A DNA stretch of 64,000 nucleotides from CF-162 sp963667205 (lineage in GTDB: Bacteria; Chloroflexota; Dehalococcoidia; SM23-28-2; RBG-16-64-32), in assembly GCA_963667205.1 (NCBI GenBank), contig OY762959.1, positions 1,550,001 through 1,614,000 on the forward strand, in the 5' to 3' direction. The notes beneath the pieces are model-generated. The model was given only the letters and a program-made list of their open reading frames with translations. It searched no databases and was not told the DNA's origin. The position numbers and the translations under genes are program-made. This document shows, piece after piece, positions 1 through 9,664 of the stretch. Numbering within the stretch: position 1 is the first letter of the stretch; every line of letters starts with the position of its first letter.

Positions 1-1900
1 CGATTGGCTCCTCATCTGCCGCTCCCTCTCGCCCGCGGGGACACCGTGCGCATCGGGCCCGTCCGCTTCACGATGGAGATGGAGGGCATCCAGCAGGTCG
101 ATGAATCGCGCGATCTGCGCCTGGACGGCGTTCACCTCAACCAGTACGTCGCCAAAACGCTCAATCTGCTGCAGGACATCTCACTCTCGCTGGAAGGCCG
201 AGAGTTCGTAGCGCTGGTGGGGGTGAGCGGCGCCGGCAAGTCCACGCTGCTCGATGCGCTTAACGGCTTCCGCCCCGCCAGGGCGGGCCAAGTGCTCGTC
301 AACGGCGTCGACCTCTACGACAACTTCGACGCCTACCGCACTGACCTCGGCTACGTCCCGCAGGACGACATCATCCACAAGGAGCTGCCCGTCGCCCGGG
401 CGCTCAGCTATAGCGCGCAGCTGCGCCTGCCGCCCGACACGACGAAGTCCGAGCGAGAAGAGCGCATCGAGACGGTGATGGCGACGCTAAACCTGAGCGA
501 ACGCCGCGACCTCCCGATCGCCCGTCTCAGCGGCGGCCAGCGCAAGCGCGTCTCAATCGGGGCAGAGCTGTTGATGAAGCCCAGCCTCTTCTTCCTCGAC
601 GAGGCGACATCGGGCCTCGACCCCGGCACCGAGAGCCAGATGATGCACCTCCTCCGCGCGCTGGCCGATCAGGGGCACACCGTCGTGCTCGTGACGCACG
701 CAACCAAGAACGTGATGCTCTGCGATCAGGTCGTCTTCCTGGCGAAGGGCGGACACCTGGGCCTGGTACGGGCCGCCCGACGAGGCGCTCAAGTACTTCG
801 AGGTGGACGACTTCGACGGCATCTACGAGCGCCTGGACGGCGAGCTTTCGCCCGATGCCTGGGGGCAGAGGTACGCCGAGTCGCAGGAGTACGACCGCTA
901 TGTCCGCCAGCGGCTGCGCAAACACTATCCCAACTTCAGCGACGCGGCGACAGGAGCGGCAGACGTCGCGCCCGACGAACGTGAGGCACCGGCGCCGGTT
1001 CAGCCGGCGCCGCGACGGACCTCGCAGCTAAGCCAGTTCCGCATTCTCTCCGCGCGCTATCTGGACATCGTGAAGCGAGACCGCGTGAACGTGGCGCTGC
1101 TGCTGGCGATCGCACCGATGCTCGGACTGATCGACTTCCTCGCCTGGCCGCGCAACATCTTCGACCCGCTGGTCGGCGAGGCGGCCCCGGCGATGTCGAT
1201 GCTCTTCATGGCGGCGCTGATCCCCTTCCTTGTCGGGGCGCTTAACTCCGTGCGCGAGATCGTCAAGGAGGCGCCGATCTATAAGCGCGAGCGCGCAGTG
1301 ACGCTGAAGGTGCTGCCATACCTGTTATCCAAGGTCTGGGTGGGATTCCTGTTCGCCTTCTATCACGCCGCCGCCCTCTTTGCCGTAAAGCTGATCGCCG
1401 TCGACTTCGGGCAGGTCGGCACGACAGAGCTGGCCCAGTTCTACTTCACGCTCACGCTGGCGGCCATGTCCGGCGTGATGTGGAGGCTCTTAATCTCGGT
1501 GATCGTCCCACGGGAGGAGCAGGCGATGGTGCTGGTGATCGCCGTGATCGTGATCCAGATCGTCTTCTCGGGCGCGCTGGTCCCGCTGGGCCAGCTGGGC
1601 CTGGGCGGTGACGTCTTTGGCGGCGTCACCAGCACGAAGTGGTCTTTCCAGGCGCTGACGGCGGCCTCCCACGTGAAGTCCGGCGACTGTGACGGACCGT
1701 CACTGGCGAACTGCGACCTGCCAGGCCTGCAATCGTATTCGACGGACGCCGAAAGACAGGTCGCCCTCGACTCGATCGATGACCGCTACGCCGACGTCTT
1801 CGGCGGCGACGTCTACGTGGCGTGGGCAGCGATGGGGATCATCATCGGAGCGCTGTTCGTGATCATCGTCGTCCTCCAAAGACGCAAAGACGTCATCTGA
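1..1900 (+). CDS. FHA/ABC-2 type exporter, ATPase-permease fusion (5' partial, one frameshift)
   Basis: This is a single-chain ABC transporter of the ABCG/Rv1747-like kind. The ATPase has Walker A (GVSGAGKST), signature (LSGGQRKR) and Walker B (LFFLDE) in the first 250 residues; an ABC-2 membrane domain with about six hydrophobic segments follows and ends in a basic QRRKDVI tail. The first residues (GDTVRIGPVRF) look like the end of an FHA domain, so the gene starts upstream of the window. One extra base near 758 breaks the frame: the ATPase reads out of frame after GGHLG, and the adjacent frame continues naturally as WYGPPDEALKYFEVDDF to the stop at 1900. An indel in the sequence is more likely than two separate genes. 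FHA-ABC proteins are commonly controlled by Ser/Thr kinases, which fits the kinase next door. The substrate is unknown. Confidence 0.85.
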
Positions 1901-1922
1901 CCACAGCCGGGCGAGGCTCGGC

Positions 1923-4744
1923 TCAGAAGAGGAGCAGCTCGACGATCACGCTGCCGTGGACTTCGATGACATCGTCGGTCACTTCGGTTCCATTGATGTC
2001 AAACAGTTCGAACACCGACACGAAGAGATCGCTGTAGCAGCAATCGACAACTCCGAAGGTGATCGTGGCGACAACGAGACTACCGCCTTCGTTAGCGGTG
2101 CCAAAGAAGCTCACGGTGTCAACGTCGAAGGCGATATTGCAGGTCCGCCATACCAATCGGTGCAGAACAGCGGCGTGATCACGAACGGGTCGTAGATGAT
2201 ATCGATCTCATAGTCGCCGACGCCCGCCGACGGCGCGTCGACGTAGACGTTCACGTTGACCGTCTCGTCCGCAAAGATGGCTGCGTGATCGGTGGAGACT
2301 ACGTACGTCCCAACCGCCGGCGCTGTCACCGTGATCGACTGCGCCAGCCCTTCGCTGCAACCGCCTGCGTTGCAGGCCGCAAAACCGATGAAATGCGTGC
2401 CCGCTGAGCTGAACGAGGTCGAGAACGTGGAGCCGCTACCATCCGACGGCGACCCGCTTGAGGCGGTCCAGGCGTAAATGTTGGGCGAGCCGCTAACGGA
2501 TGGACTGCAGGTGACCGTCTGCCCCGTCTGAACGGTCGGCGGCGAGCAACCCAGCGAGTTGACGACGGGTACAGAAGGCGCCTGCGTCGCGCTCACCGAG
2601 ACGAAGATTCCCTGCGAGGCGCTGTCACAGCCGTTGTCGCTGCAGGCCTGCAACGATATCGTCTTCGATCCCGACGACCCGTACGAGGTGGAGAACGTGC
2701 TTCCGCCTCCTGACGCTGGGGACCCGCCAGAGGCGGACCACGAGCGCGAGTTGACAGCGCCGCTGATCGACGGCGAACAACTCACAGTCTGGCCCGTGCT
2801 GACGGACGCCGGTGAGCATCCAAGCGACTGGATCACGGGCGGCTGGCCCGGCGCCGCCGTGGGAGCCGTCGTCGTCGTTGTTCCCCCTGACGGCGTTGGC
2901 GACCCGCTTGGCGTGGCGCTTCCCGACGTACTCGGCGAAGGCGACGTCCGCGGTGTCGCCGTAATCTCCGCCAGTATCTGCTGAATGCGCGCGTCCATGT
3001 TGGCGGCGATCTCTGCTGCTGAGGACTGGTGCTCCGGGCTGTCGAAGTGGGCGATCAGCACTCGGCCCAGGACCATCTTATGTGTGAAGCCGACGGCTGT
3101 CAGGGTGAACTCACGCTCGGTATCGCCGTCGGTCTGGTGGATCAGCTGCTCGATGCCGGTGGCGTCGCGACCCATGCCAGCCGGGTGGAAGCCGTCGCTC
3201 TCCAGGACCTTGTTCTCGGGGCAGCCGCCCAGCGCGATGTGGCGGGCGGGATCGGCGATGAAGTCGCTCAGCGCGTCCGCCGCGGCGTCCTCGTCCGGGA
3301 AGTTGTCGACGCCTTCGACGAGAGCGAACGTCCCGCTCTCCGTCGCGAGGCTGGCCTCGAACTCGTACTGGTTGTCGTACGACTCAACGGGCGGCAGCGG
3401 CGTCGCGGCTGTCGCGACCGTGCTTGAGGGCGCCGGGCAGGACGGCCCGAGGATCGCTCCGCTGCTGACGTAGCCGGAAACGTCCGGGTTCAGCTGGAAC
3501 GCCGAATACTCCGGGCCGAGCTCGAACTGGGCGGGCAGCATTTGGCGCAACCCATCGCGGCCGATGGTCGCGGCTTGAGTTTCCCCGGGGGTACCGCCGT
3601 TGTCGTCTCCGCCGAGAGAGCCCAGGAAGACTAGCGCCACGATGGCGGCGGCGGCCACGATGAGTCCGCCGCCGGCAGCCGGGATCCACGACGGCGTCCC
3701 GCGCTGCCGGGGCGGTGGCGCGGGACGCGTCCGGCCGCGGCCGGCGGGCGGCTCTGCGGCCTTCGCAGCCGGCTCCACGGCAGGCGCCTTGACCGGCTCC
3801 GGCGCTGGTGTCTCAGGCGGCGGCACCACTTGCGTGGCGGCAGTCAGATCTGCGGCCTGCGGCTCAGGTTCTGGCTCCGGCGCGACCACGGTCGGTGCGT
3901 CGGCGGTAGCCTGTCCCAGGCGCGAGGCCGCCTTCTCAAGCTCGCCGGCGAGCTGCGTGCACGACTGGAAGCGCTCCTCCGGGTCCTTCTTGAGGCACTT
4001 GACGATGATCCCGCGCAGCTCTTCCGGTATCGACTGCAGCTCGTTCACCGGCACCTCAGTCTCTGCGTGGTGGCGAAGGACCTCGATGGCGTCGCCGCGG
4101 AACGGCGGGTGCCCGGTGATCGAGTGGAAGAGCGTAGCTCCGAGCGAATAGACGTCGCTGCGGTTGTCGGCGCGGCCAAGAGCGAGCTCAGGCGCGGCGT
4201 AGAAGAGCGTGCCGATGAACGCGCCGGGCATCGTCAACGTGCCGCTGCTGAGCTGCTTGGCGATACCGAAGTCGGCGACTTTGACGGTGTCGCCGGCCCC
4301 CAGCAGGATGTTGTCCGGCTTGATGTCGCGGTGAACGACGCCGCGCGCCTCGGCTTCTTCCAGCGCGCGGGCGGTCTGGGCGCCGATCCTCAAGGCCCGG
4401 GCGGCAGAGAGCGGCGCGGTGGCGATCGCGTCCTTCAGGGTCTCGCCCTCGACGAACTCCATGACGATGAAGTAGCGCCCCTCGGCGATGCCGTAATCGA
4501 GAAGGCGCACGACGTACGGGGAGCGCAGCAGCGCGCCCACGTGTGCCTCACGCTCGAAGCGCTCGCGGAACGACTCGTCCTCGGCGAGGTGAGGATGGAG
4601 GAGCTTGATGGCGACCGGGCTGTCATCGCGCCGGTCCTTGCCCCGGTAGACCACGCCCATGCCGCCACCGCCGGCAGCAGCGCCGACCGAGTAATGGGTG
4701 ATCTTCTTCGGGACTTTCTGCCCGCGATCTTTTCTGTCTGCCAA
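1923..4744 (-). CDS. Transmembrane Ser/Thr protein kinase with PKD-like repeats and C-terminal cohesin-like domain (one frameshift)
   Basis: A PknB-type kinase domain fills about residues 15-285, with a glycine-rich loop, catalytic HRDIKPDN, VADFGIA and the APE segment (YAAPE). A proline-rich linker, one membrane helix near residue 360, an extracytoplasmic sensor-like region and a Ser/Thr-rich stalk follow. Then come two PKD/Ig-like repeats, each beginning SLGCSP and containing TGQTV. The last part reads ETVNVNVYVDAPSAGVGDYE, then IIYDPFV and, after a one-base frame change near 2150, DTVSFFG, ATITFG and INGTEV; this pattern resembles a cohesin domain. The uninterrupted frame would instead stop at 2111. 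I place the start at TTG 4744 because an AAGGAGGG ribosome site precedes it and the likely promoter at 4776-4804 lies upstream; a start at 4804 would lie within that promoter. The cohesin call is by eye and needs a profile search. Confidence 0.82.
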
Positions 4745-4775
4745 CTGGCTTCCCTGCCCTCCTTCAGCTACCAAA

Positions 4776-4804
4776 CTTATAGAGTCTATACGGTGGCAGG
4801 TCAA
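4776..4804 (-). promoter_or_regulatory. Sigma-70-type promoter of the kinase gene
   Basis: On the minus strand TTGACC and TATAAG are separated by exactly 17 bases. The predicted transcript would begin about 25 bases before the TTG start of the kinase gene, just ahead of its ribosome site. Confidence 0.6.
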
Positions 4805-4851
4805 ACGCGGACGCCGCTGCGGTCAATCGGGGCTCATATAATTCAGGTGCA

Positions 4852-5508
4852 ATGCGCGACAAAGAAGGCAATCCCGAAGGCACGGTCCCGGAGGCGTATC
4901 TCGTCGTCACCGGCGAGGGGACAGAGCGCCGCGTCCATCGCTTGCAGAATCTGCCGGCGACGATCGGCCGTGCGCCCGAAGCCGACGTCCCGGTCAACGA
5001 CCCGCGCGTCTCGCGCTCACACGCCCGCATCGACTTCGCCAGCGGCAGATTCGTGTTCCAGGACCTCGGCAGCACGAACGGCACGTCGCTGAACGGCGAG
5101 CCGCTGACTGCGCCTGCCGTGCTCAGCGATGGCGACTCTCTCTCGCTGGCCGGCGTTCGCGCCGAGTTCCAGGTCAACGCACCGACGGTCGTGATGGGGG
5201 CGCCGCCTTCGGCTGCAGGTCTGCAGGTCGACCTCTCGACGCACGAGGTGAGCGTCGACGGGCGGGCGATCAAGCTGAGCCCGAAGGAGTACCTCTTCCT
5301 CGCCGCGCTCTACCGGCGCGCAGGCAGCCTTGTCGCGCACGCCGATCTGGCCCGCGAGGTCTGGCCGGAAGTCGCCGAGGGAGTCCCGGACGAGAACGTC
5401 CATCAGCTGGCCAAGCGCCTGCGGCGCAAGCTCGAAGATAACGCCGGTGCTGCCCGCTACGTCTTAACGGTAAAGGGCTTCGGCTACCGGCTCGCCGCCG
5501 GCTCCTGA
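4852..5508 (+). CDS. FHA domain - OmpR-type winged-helix transcriptional regulator
   Basis: The 218-residue protein has an FHA domain at about residues 25-105 (GRAPEAD, SRSHARI, LGSTNGT) joined to an OmpR/PhoB-type winged helix at about 125-215 (LSPKEYLFL, NVHQLAKRLRRKLE, TVKGFGYRL). FHA domains bind phosphothreonine, so this regulator is a plausible output of the divergent kinase; the phosphatase gene downstream would oppose it. A TATAAT box ends nine bases before the ATG, so the mRNA has almost no leader. Three 11-base-spaced repeats immediately after the gene are of the kind PhoB-family winged helices bind. The fusion replaces the usual receiver domain with a phosphopeptide reader. Confidence 0.88.
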   Translation: MRDKEGNPEGTVPEAYLVVTGEGTERRVHRLQNLPATIGRAPEADVPVNDPRVSRSHARIDFASGRFVFQDLGSTNGTSLNGEPLTAPAVLSDGDSLSLAGVRAEFQVNAPTVVMGAPPSAAGLQVDLSTHEVSVDGRAIKLSPKEYLFLAALYRRAGSLVAHADLAREVWPEVAEGVPDENVHQLAKRLRRKLEDNAGAARYVLTVKGFGYRLAAGS

Positions 5509-5514
5509 CACGGC

Positions 5515-5543
5515 GTCAGGCGATCGTCAGGCAACTGTCAGAC
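5515..5543 (+). promoter_or_regulatory. Three 11-bp-phased direct repeats, candidate PhoB-type operator
   Basis: GTCAGGC occurs at 5515 and 5526 and GTCAGAC at 5537, each exactly 11 bases apart. PhoB/OmpR winged helices bind such head-to-tail half sites in tandem. The array lies between the FHA-winged-helix gene and the PP2C gene. Confidence 0.5.
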
Positions 5544-5602
5544 AGACGGCCTGTCCACGGCGCCGGCCGGGCCGATACCCTGATATCGGAGGATTATCGA
5601 TC

Positions 5603-6373
5603 GTGATCAAGTGGTTCCTCGGCCGCCGCTCAGACCGCGGCAACGGCGCCGGTGCGACCGTCGCCGCGGAGTTCTGCGCGCTCACCGACGTCGGCGTCAA
5701 GCGCAAGGAGAACCAGGACGCCGTGCTTGCCACTCACCTGCCGGACGGCCGCACGCTTCTCGCTGTCGCTGACGGCGTCGGCGGCTCCGAGGACGGCGCC
5801 GCCGCCAGCGAGAACGCTCTCGAACGCTTGGAAGCGGTCGCCCGCGAAGTGGCTGACGCGCCGACGGCGCTGTCGGACGGCTACGCGGCCGCCCACGAGG
5901 CGGTCGGAGGCCTCGGCGACGGCGAGCGCCGGCCCGCCACGACGCTCGTCGCGGCGCTCATCGAAGGCTCGCAGGCGTGGATCGCCAACGTCGGCGACAG
6001 CCGCGCCTATATCGCGGACAATGGCGGCGGCCTGCGCCAGCTGACGGAGGACCATTCGTGGGTCGCGGACCAGGTACGCGCCGGGCGACTGACGCCGACA
6101 GAGGCGCGCCAGAGCGAGATGCGGCACATCATCACACGCGCCATCGGTGCCAACGACTCGCCAAAGACGGACCTCAGCGGTCCGCTCACGCTCTCACGCG
6201 GCGATACGCTCGTCCTGACATCGGACGGCCTGCACGGCCTCGTGAACGACGAGGAGATCGCGGCCGTGCTCGGCAGCGCGGAGCCTGATGTAGCCGCCCG
6301 CCGCCTGATCCAAACGGCGCGCGACGCCGGCGGCCCCGACAACATCTCGGCCGTCATCTACCGCGCGCCCTGA
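5603..6373 (+). CDS. PP2C-family Ser/Thr protein phosphatase
   Basis: This 256-residue metal-dependent phosphatase shows the PP2C motif series in order: VGVKRKENQDA, VADGVGG, TTLVAAL, NVGDSRAY, EDHS, LTSDGLHGLV and GGPDNISAVI. The aspartates that hold the two metal ions are present. It has no membrane segment, so it should act in the cytoplasm, reversing phosphorylation by the neighbouring kinase, with the FHA proteins as likely targets or readers. The GTG start at 5603 is chosen because GGAGG lies at 5588-5592 with suitable spacing. The PhoB-like repeats upstream suggest control by the FHA-winged-helix regulator. Confidence 0.93.
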   Translation: MIKWFLGRRSDRGNGAGATVAAEFCALTDVGVKRKENQDAVLATHLPDGRTLLAVADGVGGSEDGAAASENALERLEAVAREVADAPTALSDGYAAAHEAVGGLGDGERRPATTLVAALIEGSQAWIANVGDSRAYIADNGGGLRQLTEDHSWVADQVRAGRLTPTEARQSEMRHIITRAIGANDSPKTDLSGPLTLSRGDTLVLTSDGLHGLVNDEEIAAVLGSAEPDVAARRLIQTARDAGGPDNISAVIYRAP

Positions 6374-6471
6374 CGTACGGTCGCCCGTCTCTGCTATCGG
6401 CCGATTAGATTCGGCGAACGTAAACTGGATTACGTGGCCCGCCCTGACCCGGCGGTCGTATGATAGGTGCG

Positions 6472-8246
6472 ATGGCCTCGCAATCGACCAACGACCTCAG
6501 CATCATGATCGGCGGCGACGCCGGGCAGGGAGTCGAATCGAGCGGCGCCGGATTCGCGCAGGCGCTGGCCCGCGCCGGCCTGCACATCTTCGCGCTCTAG
6601 GACTACCGCTCGCGCATTCGCGGCGGCCACAACTTCTACCAGATACGCATCGCGGAACAGCCGCTGTACTCGCACCGCGACCCCGTTGAGCTACTGCTGG
6701 CTCTGACGCCCCAGTCGATCCCGCTGCACCTCGACAATCTGCACGAAGGAGCGGCCGTCGTCTTCCCGCAAAAGTGGGAGGACGTCGACGTCAGCCACCT
6801 CACGGCACGTGGCCTCACCGTCGAGCGCCTGCCGCTGATGGAGATCGCAGAAAAGCACGGCAGCCGATTGATGCTGAACACGGCCGTCCTCGCGGCGGCC
6901 TCTGCCCTCACCGGGTTTCCGCTCGACTACATGGCCGATGTGACCCGCGAGAACTTCGGCCGCAAGAGCGCCGAGCTGGCCGACTCGAACCTCGCCGTGG
7001 CGCAGGAAGCGTACGACGTCACGCTCGAGCACTTCGGCGACTCGTTTCCGCACCGCATCAAGCCGATCGAAGGTGCGCCCAAGCGCCTGCTCATGCACGG
7101 CAACGAGGCGATCGCCTTCGGAGCGCTGGCCGGCGGCTGCCGCTTCATCTCCGCCTATCCGATGACACCCGCCACCTCGATCATCGAGTGGCTTTCCGGC
7201 CTGCCGGCCGAGTTCGGCATGGTGACCAAGCACGCGGAGGACGAGATCGCCGCCGTCTGCATGGCGCTCGGCGCTTCTTACACCGGCGCGCGGGCGATGA
7301 CGGCCACTTCCGGCGGCGGCTTCAGCTTGATGGTCGAAGCGATGGGGCTCTCCGGCATGACCGAGGTGCCGCTGGTGATCGTCGAGGCGCAACGCGGCGG
7401 GCCGTCCACCGGTCTGCCCACGCGCACCGAGCAGAGCGACCTGCTGTTCATGGTCCACGCCTCGCAGGGCGAGTTCCCGCGCATCATCACGGCACCCGGC
7501 ACGATCGAGCAGTGCTTCGAGACCGGTTGGCGCGCCTTCAACCTCGCGGACAAGTACCAGTGCCCCGTCGTCGTCGCGACGGACCAGGCGCTCTCCGCGA
7601 ACCTGCGCACGCTGGATATGCACGCCATCGATCCGGGCGCGGTCGAGATCGACCGCGGCGCGACGCTTCGCCCGGACGACGTCGACGCGCTTAGCAAGAC
7701 TACCTGCGCTTCCGCATGTCCGACGACGGCATCTCGCCGCGCGCGATGCCGGGACGCGAGGCAGCGGTGCTCACGGTGCCCAGCGACGAGCACGACGAGA
7801 GCGGCCACATCAACGAGGAGCCGGACGTCCGCATCCGCATGATGCAGAAGCGAATGCAGAAGCTGGAGACGGCGCAAGCAGAGATGAAGCCGCCGCTGCT
7901 CTACGGCCCGGAGGACGCCGACCTGACGCTTATCACCTGGGGCTCAACGACAGGCCACTGCCGCGACGCCGCCGAGCAGATCAACGCCGCCGGCGGCAGC
8001 GCCAACGTGCTTCAGTTCATCGATCTGTGGCCGATGCCGGCCGACGCGGCGCGTGAGGCGCTGGACCGCTGCAAGCGAAAAGTGTCGGTCGAGCAGAACT
8101 ACACGGGCCAGCTGGCGTTGCTGCTCCGCATGACTACCGGCGTGGCGATGGACGACTCGCTGACGAAGTACGACGGCAGGCCGTTCTCGCCGCGACAGAT
8201 CATGGAAGGCTTAGGAATGGAGGTGGCCGATGGTCACCAGAGTTGA
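6472..8246 (+). CDS. korA: 2-oxoacid:ferredoxin oxidoreductase, fused gamma-alpha subunit (in-frame TAG and one frameshift)
   Basis: This is the gamma-alpha chain of a KorAB-type enzyme that oxidatively decarboxylates 2-oxoacids to acyl-CoA, passing electrons to ferredoxin. The gamma part shows GGDAGQGVESSG and RIRGGHNFYQIR; the alpha part shows GNEAIAFGAL and ISAYPMTPATSI. The reading frame has an in-frame TAG at 6598-6600, between HIFAL and DYRSRIRGG where family members usually have glutamine, and a lost base near 7697, after which LRFRMSDDGISPRA continues in the next frame. All family residues are otherwise in place. A TATGAT box ends seven bases before the ATG, suggesting a leaderless mRNA. 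It overlaps the beta-subunit gene by 17 bases. The exact substrate (2-oxoglutarate or another oxoacid) cannot be told. Confidence 0.85.
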
Positions 8247-9113
8247 CCTGAAAGTCTACGACTCAGAGGCGGAGAACACCTGGTGCGCCGGCTGCGGAGG
8301 CTTCGCTATCCTGCGCTCGCTCAAGCTGGCGCTGGCGGAACTCGACATCCCCCCGCACGAGGCGCTCGTCGTCTCCGGCATCGGCTGCGGCAGCAAACTG
8401 CCGGACTACATGCACGTCAACGGCTACATGACGATCCACGGCCGGCCATTGCCAGTTGCCACGGGCGCCAAGCTGGCGAACCCGGACCTGCACGTGATCG
8501 TCGTCAACGGCGACGGCGACGCCTACGGCATCGGCGGCAACCACTTCCTGCACTCCTGCCGCCGCAATCCGGACATCACGCACATCGTCGAGGACAACCA
8601 GATCTACGGCCTGACCAAGGGCCAGTATTCCCCCACCAGCGACAAGGGTTTCGTGACGACGACCTCGCCCGACGGCGCGATCGAACGGTCGTTGCTGCCC
8701 GTCGCCGTCGGGATCGCCGCCGGTGCGACTTTCATCGCCCGCACTTTCGCCGGCGACCCCAAGCACATGGCGGCGGTCATCGCCGCGGGATCAATCACCG
8801 CGGCTACTCGCTGATCGACGTCCTCCAGCCGTGCGTCACGTTCAACCGCGTGAACACGTACGACTGGTACCGGGAACGCGTCTACAAGCTTGAGGACGAC
8901 TACGACCCGACCGACCGCGACGCGGCGCGCTCGAAGGCCTACGAGTGGGAAGAGCGCATCCCGCTCGGTATCATCTACCGCGACGACGCGACGCCGACGT
9001 ACGAGGACCAGGTGCTGCCGCTCAAGGCCGGCTCGCCTCTGGCCAGCGTGCTCGCACTGCAGAAAGACCCGAACCTCGGCCAGTACGAGACGCTGAAGGA
9101 GCAGTTCCTCTAG
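8230..9113 (+). CDS. korB: 2-oxoacid:ferredoxin oxidoreductase beta subunit (one frameshift)
   Basis: The TPP-binding partner of the preceding subunit. It has CAGCGGFA near the N-terminus, SGIGCGSKLPDY, the GDGDAYGIGGNH motif for TPP and magnesium, and EDNQIYGLTKGQ. A base is missing near 8786: the first frame ends in SITAATR, while the next frame continues as GINHRGYSLIDVLQPC and VNTYDWYRERVYKL, which is the family C-terminus. The length with the repair, about 294 residues, is normal for KorB. The GTG at about 8230 lies inside the end of the alpha gene, so the two are translationally coupled. Confidence 0.88.
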
Positions 9114-9116
9114 AGG

Positions 9117-9548
9117 ATGGACTACGAGAGCTTTCTAGCGGATGTGCAAGAACGTGGCCGGCTCCGCAGCCGCGAAGAGAGCGTCTTCGTCACCGCCGCT
9201 GTGCTGCGCGCCGTCGCCGAGGTGCTGCCGGTGGCCCACGTCGAGACGTTCGCCGCCAGCGTGCCGCCGGAGCTCATGGTCTACCTGCGGGGGGCCCACG
9301 AAGAGCCCGACCCCTACTTCGACGAGCATCTCTTCCTCGGCTGGGTCCTGGCGACCGTCGACGTCACTGGCGGCCGGGACAAGACTGAAGGCGGCCTCGA
9401 CCTCTTCGTCGCCTACTCCGCGGACGAAGCGATCGACCGCTGCCGCTCCGTCTTCGGCACGCTCAAGTCGACTCTCGACGAGGGCCAGTCCGACCTGATC
9501 TCGATCCACCTGCCCGACAGCATTCAGCAGATCAACACTGAGTCATAG
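9117..9548 (+). CDS. Small acidic protein, DUF2267-like
   Basis: A 143-residue soluble protein starting with DYESFLADVQERG, followed by SREESVFVTAAVLRAV and VPPELMVYLRG. This helical pattern of repeated segments resembles the DUF2267 family, which has no known biochemical role. It starts three bases after the korB stop and is probably cotranscribed, but nothing in it suggests a part in the oxidoreductase. The C-terminal half (DEAIDRCRSVFGTLKSTLDE) is amphipathic helix. The family assignment is by appearance only. Confidence 0.65.
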   Translation: MDYESFLADVQERGRLRSREESVFVTAAVLRAVAEVLPVAHVETFAASVPPELMVYLRGAHEEPDPYFDEHLFLGWVLATVDVTGGRDKTEGGLDLFVAYSADEAIDRCRSVFGTLKSTLDEGQSDLISIHLPDSIQQINTES

Positions 9549-9664
9549 CCGGGCGGCGAGCGTCCCCGCGCGGCCGCCGAACTGTAATCTGGCATGCGGA
9601 CGAGGCGCTGACCCCTCTGATAAGCTCGAAGACCCCACACGCAGGCGACTACGGGAGGCGCACA

